From Bacteroidota bacterium (GTDB lineage: Bacteria > Bacteroidota > Bacteroidia > Bacteroidales > Bacteroidaceae), in the NCBI GenBank assembly GCA_023458215.1, contig JAEXAJ010000100.1, positions 1 through 31,736 of the forward strand: DNA of 31,736 nt, given 5' to 3'. The position numbers were made by a program, and so were the translations under genes. Every line of letters starts with the position of its first letter. Within the stretch, counting starts at the first letter, position 1. Below, piece by piece: positions 6,524 to 13,894 of the stretch. Under the pieces are notes generated by a model, which saw only the letters and a list, made by a program, of their open reading frames with translations, was not told the origin of the DNA and made no database searches.

Positions 6524-8518
6524 TTAGCGGGGGGTGTGTGGTGGAACGTTGTCGCAATCGGCGGTGGTGCCGGAGACGGTGCTGGTGTAGCCTGCTTCCG
6601 GATTACCTGCGGCGGGACTTTTGTCGGCTTCGAGCACGATGCCGGCATGGGTGTTGCAGGAATAGAGGGTGCCGGCGTTATATCCGACGAGGCCTCCGCC
6701 GTACCTAACAGAGTAGGTACTAGTTGCTTTCTGTATCGTTCCCATGTTCAGGCAGGTGTGCATAGTATTGCCGTCATTCAGATATCCGATGATACCGCCC
6801 AGGGAGAATCCTTGTTCAGTGTCGGGGCTGGTCACTTCTCCGTAGTTGGTGCAGCCGGACAAACTGTAGGTGCTTCCTGCAATGCCTCCGGTGCTGCTGT
6901 AAGTGCCGGTTACTACGCCTGCCGTAATCTTGCCGTCATTCACACAGTTTGTGATGGTATAGCCGTTGATGGTAGTTGTGCCTCCTGCGATGCCTCCGGT
7001 ATAGCAGTCGTTTCCTTCGCCTCCTGTCACTTCTCCATGATTGCTGCAATTGGTGATGTCTTTAGTACTACCTGCGATGCCTCCGGTATAGGATATATAG
7101 GCTAATGCCTCGGTTGTGGTTGTATTACCTCCGGTCACTTTGCCGTAGTTGTGGCAGTTGTCAAGAGTAGTGTCTGTACCATAACCTGTCACACTACCGG
7201 TATAATAGTGGTTGTCTACCGTATTTCCTCCTTTTACTTCCGCATTCATGTTTAGGTTTTGGATGGTGTTATCAGCGGTAGCGCCAAAGAAACCAAAACA
7301 CCTATTCTCATTTGAGCTACTTGCGGATGCATGCAGTTTTCCATAGATGGTGTGTCCGCCGCCGTCAAAGTTTCCCTTGAAAGAGTGGTCGTAAAGTCCT
7401 ATCGGTGTCCATGTATCTGTCGTCACGTAGAGGTCGGTAGTCAGCTTGAAGTATTGGCCGGAATAGTTATTCCCTGCATTCACCCGGTTTCTGAGGTACA
7501 GTAGCTCGGAGGCATTGCTGATGAGGTAAGGCTTGCCTACGCTACCATCTCCTCCGCCGAAGGTGCCAGCGGGGCTAGTGTTACTGCTTACAGTCTTGGC
7601 GTTAATATCGTTCCAATCGCTTGCGCCGATGGTGGCGGTGTAGCGATAACCGCTCTCATAATCAATGGATGAGCCAGTTTCATTGGTCCATGTATAACTG
7701 TATATCTTCCCCTTGTCCGTGGTCACGGTGATGGTCAAAGACTCTCCGACGCTTATACTTGTATTATTAGGAAACATCATATAAGCTTTCAACTTTCCGT
7801 CTGTCAGGTTGATGTCCTTTAGGCCTAATGACATGCAGCTGATTTTGGTTCCACCTTCTGCGGCCGAGGTACTAAAAATGTTCTCTGTACACGTCAGATC
7901 CAGTTTGCAGGGAGTACCATCCTGCTCCGTAGCGTAGTCGCTGGGTAAGGTCAAGTCGAAAGTCATCAGGACTGTGAAGGCAACAAACTTCAGAGTCATC
8001 TCGGTGCTGGTGGTTTGTGCCGTAATGACGTTGTAGCCCGATAGGTGCTTCATATCTCCGTTTCCCGTCTGCGTTTGGTTGAGCATGGACAAAAAAGGTT
8101 CATTTTTCGGCATCACTTCCGGTACTTTATCGGCAGGGTAAAAGGCCGCATATTGCGTTATATTTCCATCTCCGGGCAATACTCCGGTAAATTCACCGCT
8201 ATCCTTTCCTCCTTCTCCTTTCAAGGTGAAGATGCTGCCTTTGCTAATCTCTCCATCTTCATTCACTCCATACACCATAATCCGGTCTCCCTTGCTCCAC
8301 GTAGTCTTCACTCCTCCCGTGCCTTCATCGGTAAAGTCGATGCGTGTCTGTGCACCTGTCTTGCCTATCTTTGCGGTCAGAGTCACTACCTGGCCTTCTG
8401 TGTCGGGGGCAGTGGGGGCGAGTGTTTGCAACTCATTGCTACAGGCAGCCAGCATCAGGCTCAGGGCGAGGAGGATGCCTGCGCCCGTCTGTTGTATTCT
8501 TCTTTTCGGTGTGCTCAT
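6524..8518 (-). CDS. Surface lipoprotein: fimbrillin-like N-terminal domain plus GLUG repeats
   Basis: The 664-residue protein starts with a lipoprotein signal peptide whose lipobox is LMLAAC (Cys at about residue 26). Residues about 40-310 look like a fimbrillin (Mfa-like) domain of the type common in Bacteroides surface lipoproteins, with TRIDFTDEGTGGVKTTWSKG and AAFYPAD. From about residue 320 the protein changes style: GKPYLISNASELLYL and FKLTTDLYVTTDTWTPIG introduce a run of GLUG-type repeats (GNFDGGGHTIYGKL, YTGGIAGSTKDITNCSNHGE, STGGIAGSTYSLSGCTNYGE, GGLVGYNAGTLYSCN). These should build a beta-solenoid. It is likely anchored in the outer membrane and surface exposed, perhaps in adhesion. 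The start overlaps the stop of the upstream small gene by 4 nt (ATGA). A terminator follows at 6468-6508. Confidence 0.85.
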   Translation of the reverse strand: MSTPKRRIQQTGAGILLALSLMLAACSNELQTLAPTAPDTEGQVVTLTAKIGKTGAQTRIDFTDEGTGGVKTTWSKGDRIMVYGVNEDGEISKGSIFTLKGEGGKDSGEFTGVLPGDGNITQYAAFYPADKVPEVMPKNEPFLSMLNQTQTGNGDMKHLSGYNVITAQTTSTEMTLKFVAFTVLMTFDLTLPSDYATEQDGTPCKLDLTCTENIFSTSAAEGGTKISCMSLGLKDINLTDGKLKAYMMFPNNTSISVGESLTITVTTDKGKIYSYTWTNETGSSIDYESGYRYTATIGASDWNDINAKTVSSNTSPAGTFGGGDGSVGKPYLISNASELLYLRNRVNAGNNYSGQYFKLTTDLYVTTDTWTPIGLYDHSFKGNFDGGGHTIYGKLHASASSSNENRCFGFFGATADNTIQNLNMNAEVKGGNTVDNHYYTGSVTGYGTDTTLDNCHNYGKVTGGNTTTTEALAYISYTGGIAGSTKDITNCSNHGEVTGGEGNDCYTGGIAGGTTTINGYTITNCVNDGKITAGVVTGTYSSTGGIAGSTYSLSGCTNYGEVTSPDTEQGFSLGGIIGYLNDGNTMHTCLNMGTIQKATSTYSVRYGGGLVGYNAGTLYSCNTHAGIVLEADKSPAAGNPEAGYTSTVSGTTADCDNVPPHTPR

Positions 8519-8811
8519 TGTTCTATGGTAAGAATGTCGTTAATCATGTCTTCTATCTCGCTTGCAGTGCCGGCGCTGTAGGAATTTGATCTTGCTGCCG
8601 GCGTGGGGTTGAACATGTCTCCACCGTTGCCGTATCCGGGTGTTGTGGCGCCTCCGGTAGCACTACCCGCCATTACGCAGCCTTCTACAGCCATTTCAAT
8701 CACTTCGATGCAAGGGGGAAAGTATATGGCCCGTTGCGTCTGTTTGGTTGTTGTTCTTTCTTTCTTCATCACTATATAGAGTTTATTGGAGATGTTTTTC
8801 ATCTCTTTCAT
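8515..8811 (-). CDS. Small protein of unknown function coupled to the fimbrillin-like gene
   Basis: This open frame of 98 residues ends in ATGA, overlapping the lipoprotein start, so the two are translationally coupled. It has no signal peptide. The centre reads YFPPCIEVIEMAVEGCVMAG, with two cysteines 12 residues apart, followed by a Gly/Thr/Ser/Asn-rich stretch and an acidic end (SEIEDMINDILTIEQ). Short proteins with an aromatic-Pro-Pro-x-Ile-Glu-x-Ile-Glu segment recur in Bacteroides next to surface lipoprotein genes, but I know of no function. The promoter at 8830-8837 rules out the longer in-frame start at 8883. The start could be 8811 (MKEMKN) or 8769 (MKKERT); a 6-bp hairpin (GAGATG/CATCTC) lies between them. 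Confidence 0.65.
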   Translation of the reverse strand: MKEMKNISNKLYIVMKKERTTTKQTQRAIYFPPCIEVIEMAVEGCVMAGSATGGATTPGYGNGGDMFNPTPAARSNSYSAGTASEIEDMINDILTIEQ

Positions 8812-8829
8812 TCTGTGGGTTTGCACTGG

Positions 8830-8837
8830 CAAAGGTA
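8830..8837 (-). promoter_or_regulatory. Bacteroidota -7 element for the small protein/fimbrillin operon
   Basis: TACCTTTG on the minus strand, followed by CC, is a perfect match to TAnnTTTG. It lies 19 nt upstream of the 8811 start and diverges from the cobQ promoter about 55 nt away. Confidence 0.65.
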
Positions 8838-8890
8838 ACGAAAAGATTTGTTTTCTTAGGCAACGAGGTAAAACCAAGTGCAATTATTCT

Positions 8891-8898
8891 TACCTTTG
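8891..8898 (+). promoter_or_regulatory. Bacteroidota -7 element for the cobQ operon
   Basis: TACCTTTG followed by TC lies 22 nt upstream of the cobQ ATG. The leader is only about 15 nt long, which leaves no room for a riboswitch. Confidence 0.7.
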
Positions 8899-8920
8899 TC
8901 CCCGCTAAAACAAAACCATT

Positions 8921-10528
8921 ATGGAGAAACTTCATCCAATCATGTTTGCAGGCACCGGTAGCGACGTAGGCAAAAGTATCATTGCCGCCGCCTTCTGCCG
9001 CATCTTCCTGCAAGACGGCTACCGACCCGCCCCCTTCAAGGCACAGAACATGGCACTCAACTCCTACGCCACCCCCGAAGGGCTCGAAATAGGCCGGGCA
9101 CAAGCCGTGCAAGCCGAAGCCGCCGGCGTGCCCTGCCATACAGATATGAACCCCCTGCTGCTGAAACCCCAAAGCGACCACACCTCGCAAGTAGTCCTCA
9201 ACGGTCGTCCCATCGGCAACCGCAACGCCTACGATTATTTCCGCAAGGAAGGACGCGAAGAACTGCGCCACGAAGTCTGCTCAGCCTTCGACCGGCTCGC
9301 CGCCCGCTACAACCCCGTCGTACTGGAAGGCGCCGGCAGCATCTCCGAAATCAACCTGCGCGACTCCGACCTGGTGAATCTGCCCATGGCACTCCATGCC
9401 GAAGCCGACGTCATCCTGGTGGGCGACATCGACCGTGGCGGCGTCTTTGCCAGTGTGTACGGCTCTCTGCAACTGCTTCGTCCGCACGAGCGTCGGCGCA
9501 TCAAAGGCATACTTATCAATAAGTTCCGTGGAGATATGCGCCTCTTCGAATCGGGCGTAAAGATGCTCGAAGAGCTTTGTGGCATCCCCGTAGTGGGCGT
9601 CGTACCTTATTATAAGGATATCTACATCGAAGAAGAAGACTCCGTAGCCCTTGCCACCAAGTCTGTGCGGGCCGAACGGGGCAAAGTCAACGTAGCCGTT
9701 ATCTTGTTGCGCCACCTCAGTAATTTCACCGACTTCAATGTCCTGGAGCGTGACCCCCGTGTACATCTCTTCTATACCAATAATGTAGACGAACTGGCAA
9801 AAGCCGACATCATCCTGCTGCCCGGCTCCAAGAGCACCCTCGACGACCTCTACGAACTTCGCCGTAACGGTGTGGCGGGCGCCATCGTCCGTGCCCATCG
9901 CGAAGGCGCCACCGTCATGGGCATCTGCGGCGGTTATCAGATGATGGGTGAGGAAGTACTCGACCCCGACCACGTAGAAGGAGACATCGAACGCCTTCCC
10001 GGCCTTGGACTGCTCCCCGTCAGCACCCGCATGATGGGAGAAAAAGTGACACGCCAAGTAAGATTCGGGTTAAATGAAGAACGAAGAATGAAGAATGAAG
10101 AATTCGGATTAAATGAAGAATTAAGAATGAAGAATGAAGAATCACCATGCGGCGTAATAGCGCAGCCCAATTCTTCATTCTTCATTCCTCATTCTTCATT
10201 TAAAGGGATGCAGGGTTATGAGATTCATATGGGGACTACTGTTCCTACTGCCCAAGCGCCTGTCTCTCCTCTGAACGTGCTCGAAGACGGACAAACTGAT
10301 GGTTATTTCGTGGATCATACGTGCATGGGGACTTATATTCATGGTATACTCGATAATCCTGAGTTTATCGACTTCCTCCTGAAACCTTTTGCCGATAAAC
10401 TTGTTGAAGCCGCAGAGGCTTTCGATTACCAAGCATTCAAAGAAGAACAATACGATAAGCTCGCCGACCACGTGCGCAAACATGTGAACATGCCGCTTAT
10501 CTACCAAATACTGCAAAACAATGATTGA
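8921..10528 (+). CDS. cobQ: Adenosylcobyric acid synthase (CbiP/CobQ), with an in-frame repeat insertion
   Basis: The enzyme uses glutamine and ATP to amidate side chains b, d, e and g of adenosylcobyrinic a,c-diamide in the cytoplasm. The N-terminal synthetase domain has a Walker-type loop (AGTGSDVGKS, residues 11-20), FKAQNMALNSYAT, VLEGAGSISEINL and GDIDRGGVFASVYG. The C-terminal class I glutamine amidotransferase-like domain has LLPGSKSTLDDL, the nucleophile Cys336 in GICGGYQMMGEE, and the distal His in TYIHGILDN. The protein has 535 residues, about 40 more than usual for the family. The excess lies at about residues 382-427, between EKVTRQVRF and GYEIHMG, and is translated from a repeat element (10064-10203). 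All active-site motifs remain, so activity is plausible. GC content falls after the insertion. The stop overlaps the cobD-like start by 8 nt. Confidence 0.93.
   Translation: MEKLHPIMFAGTGSDVGKSIIAAAFCRIFLQDGYRPAPFKAQNMALNSYATPEGLEIGRAQAVQAEAAGVPCHTDMNPLLLKPQSDHTSQVVLNGRPIGNRNAYDYFRKEGREELRHEVCSAFDRLAARYNPVVLEGAGSISEINLRDSDLVNLPMALHAEADVILVGDIDRGGVFASVYGSLQLLRPHERRRIKGILINKFRGDMRLFESGVKMLEELCGIPVVGVVPYYKDIYIEEEDSVALATKSVRAERGKVNVAVILLRHLSNFTDFNVLERDPRVHLFYTNNVDELAKADIILLPGSKSTLDDLYELRRNGVAGAIVRAHREGATVMGICGGYQMMGEEVLDPDHVEGDIERLPGLGLLPVSTRMMGEKVTRQVRFGLNEERRMKNEEFGLNEELRMKNEESPCGVIAQPNSSFFIPHSSFKGMQGYEIHMGTTVPTAQAPVSPLNVLEDGQTDGYFVDHTCMGTYIHGILDNPEFIDFLLKPFADKLVEAAEAFDYQAFKEEQYDKLADHVRKHVNMPLIYQILQNND
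10064..10141. repeat. 39-bp tandem duplication in the left arm of the cobQ insertion
   Basis: Two adjacent 39-bp units differ at three positions. Both begin TTCGG(G/A)TTAAATGAAGAA and end in AAGAATGAAGAATGAAGAA. The unit length is a multiple of three, so each copy adds 13 residues (FGLNEE...MKNEE) without shifting the frame. Confidence 0.85.
10064..10203. repeat. Repeat element copy 2, in frame inside cobQ
   Basis: A perfect 17-bp inverted repeat (AATGAAGAATGAAGAAT at 10126-10142 with its complement at 10170-10186) encloses a core at 10148-10171. That core matches the core of the element at 3144-3167 at 21 of 24 positions, including ATAGCGCAGCCCAAT. The left arm is extended by a 39-bp tandem duplication (10064-10102 and 10103-10141). 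Right-arm sequence continues to about 10201. No stop codon falls in the cobQ frame. Confidence 0.85.
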
Positions 10529-11552
10529 AGGACACGGAGACGACTCCTATAAATACAGCCGCCCGATAACGGCGAATTTCAGTTCGAACGTCTATAGCAA
10601 GGTGGATCTTTCCGACTTGAAAGCACATCTTTGCGCCCGTATCGAAGGTATCGGCAATTACCCTGAGCCCGAACCCTATACGCTCGAAGCCCGCCTGGCC
10701 CGCCGCCATCGCCTGTCTGCCGATGCCGTTTGTGTGACGAACGGGGCAACGGAAGCTATTTATCTCATTGCCCAAACCTTCCGAGGTACGAATACCGCTA
10801 TCTTGCAGCCCACGTTCAGCGAATATGCCGATGCTTGCCGCATGCACGGGCATAAGGTCACTTCCCTCTATCAACTCCCTACGGAGAAAGACGGATTCCT
10901 TCTGCCGCAAGAGGTACGGATGCTGTGGCTCTGCAATCCGAATAATCCTACGGGAATGGTCGTCGACAAAGCTTATCTTACCGAACTTATCAACCGCAAT
11001 TCGCAGGTATGTTTTGTCCTAGACCAGTCTTACGAGTATTTTACGTTGCGCCCTTTGTTTACTCCTGCCCAAGCAGCCGAGTTTCCCAATGTACTGTTGT
11101 TGCACTCCATGACCAAACGCTATGCCGTTCCCGGACTGCGCCTAGGCTATATAACCGCCGACGGAGGACTGTTGAAACGATTACGCACCCATCGCATGCC
11201 CTGGTCAGTGAACCAGCTTGCCATTGAAGCCGGACTTCATCTGCTGGAACACGATGTTCCCAATCCTTTGGATGTCCCCGCCTATTTGCAGGAAACAGCC
11301 CGTCTGCGCACTGCCCTCGAATCTCTCGGCGGACTCGAAGTGTGGGCTACCGAAACACATTTCATGTTAATACGTCTTCGTTTCGGCAAAGCTTCCGCAT
11401 TGAAAGAATATCTTGCTGCGGAACATGGCATTCTCATACGCGACGCTTCCAACTTCGATGGCTTGGACGAGCACTTCTTCCGCATAGCTACGCAAACGAG
11501 CGAGGAAAACAACCGGCTTGTAGAAGCAATAAGACAATGGATGCTAATTTGA
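10521..11552 (+). CDS. cobD: Threonine-phosphate decarboxylase, PLP-dependent (CobD-like)
   Basis: This 343-residue fold-type I PLP enzyme is related to histidinol-phosphate aminotransferase. In cobalamin pathways this type decarboxylates L-threonine phosphate to (R)-1-amino-2-propanol phosphate, the linker of the nucleotide loop. Visible motifs are the substrate/PLP loop NGATEAIYLIAQTF (residues about 74-87), LCNPNNPTG, LDQSYEYF and the PLP lysine Lys199 in HSMTKRYAVPGLRLGY. The assignment to CobD rather than to a histidine-pathway aminotransferase rests on its place between cobQ and cbiB. Its start lies within the last codons of cobQ and its stop overlaps the next gene (TGATG), so the three genes form one coupled operon. 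Confidence 0.88.
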   Translation: MIEGHGDDSYKYSRPITANFSSNVYSKVDLSDLKAHLCARIEGIGNYPEPEPYTLEARLARRHRLSADAVCVTNGATEAIYLIAQTFRGTNTAILQPTFSEYADACRMHGHKVTSLYQLPTEKDGFLLPQEVRMLWLCNPNNPTGMVVDKAYLTELINRNSQVCFVLDQSYEYFTLRPLFTPAQAAEFPNVLLLHSMTKRYAVPGLRLGYITADGGLLKRLRTHRMPWSVNQLAIEAGLHLLEHDVPNPLDVPAYLQETARLRTALESLGGLEVWATETHFMLIRLRFGKASALKEYLAAEHGILIRDASNFDGLDEHFFRIATQTSEENNRLVEAIRQWMLI

Positions 11553-12517
11553 TGGAAAATATATTGATACTTCTAGGCATTGCCTTCAACCTGAACTTGC
11601 CTTTACTCACTGCCTGGCTGCTCGATCATTGGTTGGGAGATCCGCTTTGGATGCCCCATCCCGTAGTGGCTTTCGGCAAAGCGATCTCATTCACTGAGCA
11701 TCGGTTGAACAAGGGAAGCGGGCGTTTCCTTAAAGGTGCACTGATGTCCGTCATGCTTGTTGCCGGCACCTATTTCATCCCCTTTTTCCTGCTTCGGTGG
11801 GTTGCCCTCTTTTCGCCGGGATTACTCCTGACGCTACAGATTCTTTTGATATTTTATTGTCTGGCAGGAACTACGTTGGTTCGTGAGGTTCGCGAGGTTT
11901 TTAAAGCCGTCGATCGTTCCTTGGAAGAAGGCAGGAGGCAGGTTGCCCGAATTGTAGGGCGTGATACTTCCGAATTATCCGCCCAAGAGGTGCGTACTGC
12001 TGCACTTGAAACATTGGCGGAAAATCTTAGTGACGGAGTGATAGCGCCTTTGTTTTGGTATCTTGTTTTGGGAGTACCGGGCATACTTGCCTATAAAATG
12101 GTGAATACGCTGGATTCGATGATAGGATATAAAAACGAGCGGTACCGTCAATTCGGTTGTTTTGCCGCCCGCCTGGATGATGTTGCTAATTATATTCCTG
12201 CCCGTCTGACGGCATTTCTTATGGTGTTGGCTTCGGGACGTCTTTCGCTGCTCGCATTTGTGGGTAAGTATGGCAGTCAGCACGCCAGTCCCAATTCCGG
12301 CTATCCCGAAGCGGCTCTTGCAGGGATTCTGAATTGTCGCTTCGGAGGACCGCACAATTATTTCGGCGAAGAGGTATGGAAACCTTATATCGGCTGCACG
12401 GATCGACTTCTCACTACCGAAGATATGCACATTGCCGTACATATCAATCGGCGTGCAGAGTGGTTGATGGTCGTATTGGTCATTTTTACGGCAACATTGT
12501 CTTCATATTACTTTTAA
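11552..12517 (+). CDS. cbiB: Adenosylcobinamide-phosphate synthase (CbiB/CobD-type membrane protein)
   Basis: CbiB joins adenosylcobyric acid to aminopropanol phosphate, giving adenosylcobinamide phosphate at the inner membrane. From the ATG at 11552 it has 321 residues, close to the family norm. Visible family motifs are LLDHWLGDPLWMPHPVVAFG (near the N-terminus), ETLAENLSDGVIAPLFWY, KMVNTLDSMIGYKNERY, FAARLDDVANYIPARLTA and GYPEAALAGIL. Several hydrophobic helices are present, including one at the extreme C-terminus (VVLVIFTATLSSYYF). The start at 11552 overlaps the cobD stop in TGATG, and 11537 (MDANLM) is a possible alternative. The longer open frame upstream lies inside cobD and is rejected. 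The gene ends 17 nt from the convergent cobC gene. Confidence 0.92.
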   Translation: MENILILLGIAFNLNLPLLTAWLLDHWLGDPLWMPHPVVAFGKAISFTEHRLNKGSGRFLKGALMSVMLVAGTYFIPFFLLRWVALFSPGLLLTLQILLIFYCLAGTTLVREVREVFKAVDRSLEEGRRQVARIVGRDTSELSAQEVRTAALETLAENLSDGVIAPLFWYLVLGVPGILAYKMVNTLDSMIGYKNERYRQFGCFAARLDDVANYIPARLTAFLMVLASGRLSLLAFVGKYGSQHASPNSGYPEAALAGILNCRFGGPHNYFGEEVWKPYIGCTDRLLTTEDMHIAVHINRRAEWLMVVLVIFTATLSSYYF

Positions 12518-12534
12518 TGACACTGTATACTTTC

Positions 12535-13065
12535 TTATAAATTAATCTCGATAATGCCTCCGTAAGGAGTTAATGCACTAAATGCTTCCGAAGCTTTGAT
12601 GAGTCCGGCATAAATCTGTGCACAGATCAGCACGCCTCCATGTGCAAAGATTCCTACTTTGTGGTAAGGTTTCGTTTTCAGTTCGTCAAGAAATTGGCTG
12701 ACACGGTGGTACTGCATGGCAAATGATTCTCCACCGGTAGCGGCTACATTCAGATAGTCGGCATACCACTCTTTGATGCGAGGATCATCGTTATGTTCGA
12801 ATGATTTCATTTCCCAGCTACCGAAGTTGATTTCCATAATCCGATTGTCTCTTTCAGCATCCGGAAACCCACAGTAAGTGGCAAGGCGTACACAACGCGA
12901 AAGAGGACTGGTATAGACATGATCGAACGGCAGATAAGCCTCTAATTTTTCGGCTGTAACGGCGGCTTCTTGCTCAAAAGTCGGTTTTAAAGGCACGTCG
13001 GTTTGCCCGTAACATATTCCCGGAGGAACATCTACTGAGGTATGACGGATAAGTATAACTTCCAT
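12535..13065 (-). CDS. cobC: Alpha-ribazole phosphatase (histidine phosphatase family, CobC)
   Basis: A 176-residue histidine phosphatase of the phosphoglycerate mutase-like superfamily. The catalytic RH motif is at residues 7-8 (ILIRHTSVD), with GICYGQTDVPL, YTSPLSRCVRL, a central FGSWEMKSF and the second catalytic His in GIFAHGGVL. In this context it removes phosphate from alpha-ribazole 5'-phosphate, or from adenosylcobalamin 5'-phosphate after the synthase step. It is the last gene of the leftward cobU-cobT-cobS-cobC operon, 34 nt after cobS. Confidence 0.9.
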   Translation of the reverse strand: MEVILIRHTSVDVPPGICYGQTDVPLKPTFEQEAAVTAEKLEAYLPFDHVYTSPLSRCVRLATYCGFPDAERDNRIMEINFGSWEMKSFEHNDDPRIKEWYADYLNVAATGGESFAMQYHRVSQFLDELKTKPYHKVGIFAHGGVLICAQIYAGLIKASEAFSALTPYGGIIEINL

Positions 13066-13099
13066 AATTTATTGAGTGGTTAATGATTTATTTCTTTCA

Positions 13100-13870
13100 C
13101 TATAAAACGCTAATCGTATATTGTTGTTCAACATATAGTAATGCAAGGCTTCCTATGTAGAAGGAAAGTTCGCAAAGGAGAAAAGAGGCTCCACAACAAT
13201 CGCCGGTATATCCTTGTAAGCGGCGCTTCATCAATCGGCATAGCAAAACGAATGTGAGCAGCGGAAATAGAGTGGCAGGCCATATCTCAATAGGGAGAAA
13301 AAGAATAAGCGGCAATACGCCACCGATAAAAGCTATCAGTAGTTCGCTTCCACTCATACGATTATACACAACTTTGGCTTTGCTATCTTCTTCTTTTCTA
13401 GCGTAAGGCAGGTAGTTGATAAGCTGTGATGCACAAAATTTAGACCAACAATCGCCACAGAAAACTAGAATACAAAGAGTGTTTAACGGCAAGTTACTGA
13501 GTTGAAAGAGCAAAAGGAAATAGAGTATCAAAGCGATGACCCCATAGCTGCCAATATGGGAGTCTTTCATGATAGCAAGTATTCTTTCGCGAGTTGTACC
13601 GCCGCCAAATCCATCAAAGAAATCCGCTAAACCGTCTTCGTGCAGGCATCCGGTGATAAATAATCTTGCGATAATGGCTAATATCCAAGCGAGGGATACC
13701 GGTAATATTTGTCCGGTCAGCCACAGAACGCCTGCCATTATACCTCCTGTCAGCCATCCTACCAGTGACCAATAAGGTACTACGTGTTTAAAGCATTCTG
13801 CCGAAACTTCTTTCATTTTCCAGAAGGGCAGGCGCGTGAAAAATATAAATGCCGCTAATAAGTTCATCAT
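13100..13870 (-). CDS. cobS: Adenosylcobinamide-GDP ribazoletransferase (cobalamin synthase, CobS)
   Basis: A polytopic inner-membrane enzyme of 256 residues that joins AdoCbi-GDP to alpha-ribazole (phosphate), forming the complete cobalamin. The metal-binding motif HEDGLADFFDGFGGG (about residues 77-91) and KDSHIGSYG (about 102-110) are diagnostic. The sequence FFTRLPFWK near the N-terminus and YTGDCCGA near the C-terminus also fit the family. About six hydrophobic segments are visible. It starts 24 nt after cobT. The first two codons are both ATG, and either could be used. Confidence 0.93.
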   Translation of the reverse strand: MMNLLAAFIFFTRLPFWKMKEVSAECFKHVVPYWSLVGWLTGGIMAGVLWLTGQILPVSLAWILAIIARLFITGCLHEDGLADFFDGFGGGTTRERILAIMKDSHIGSYGVIALILYFLLLFQLSNLPLNTLCILVFCGDCWSKFCASQLINYLPYARKEEDSKAKVVYNRMSGSELLIAFIGGVLPLILFLPIEIWPATLFPLLTFVLLCRLMKRRLQGYTGDCCGASFLLCELSFYIGSLALLYVEQQYTISVL

Positions 13871-13894
13871 TGCTCAGGTATTATCTCTCAATTC

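Noticed and set aside
6299..7105. Long + strand open frame (268 codons) opposite the fimbrillin/GLUG gene
   Set aside because: It mirrors the Gly/Ala/Ser-rich repeats of the real gene, has no recognisable domain and no promoter, and its composition follows the antisense codon structure.
9281..10057. Long minus-strand open frame (258 codons) opposite cobQ
   Set aside because: It is a shadow of GC-rich cobQ codons. cobQ has all family motifs in the other direction and the open frame stops at the composition change.
11342..11551. N-terminal extension of CbiB into cobD
   Set aside because: The extra 70 residues are out-of-frame cobD sequence; the family N-terminus begins at MENILILLGI.
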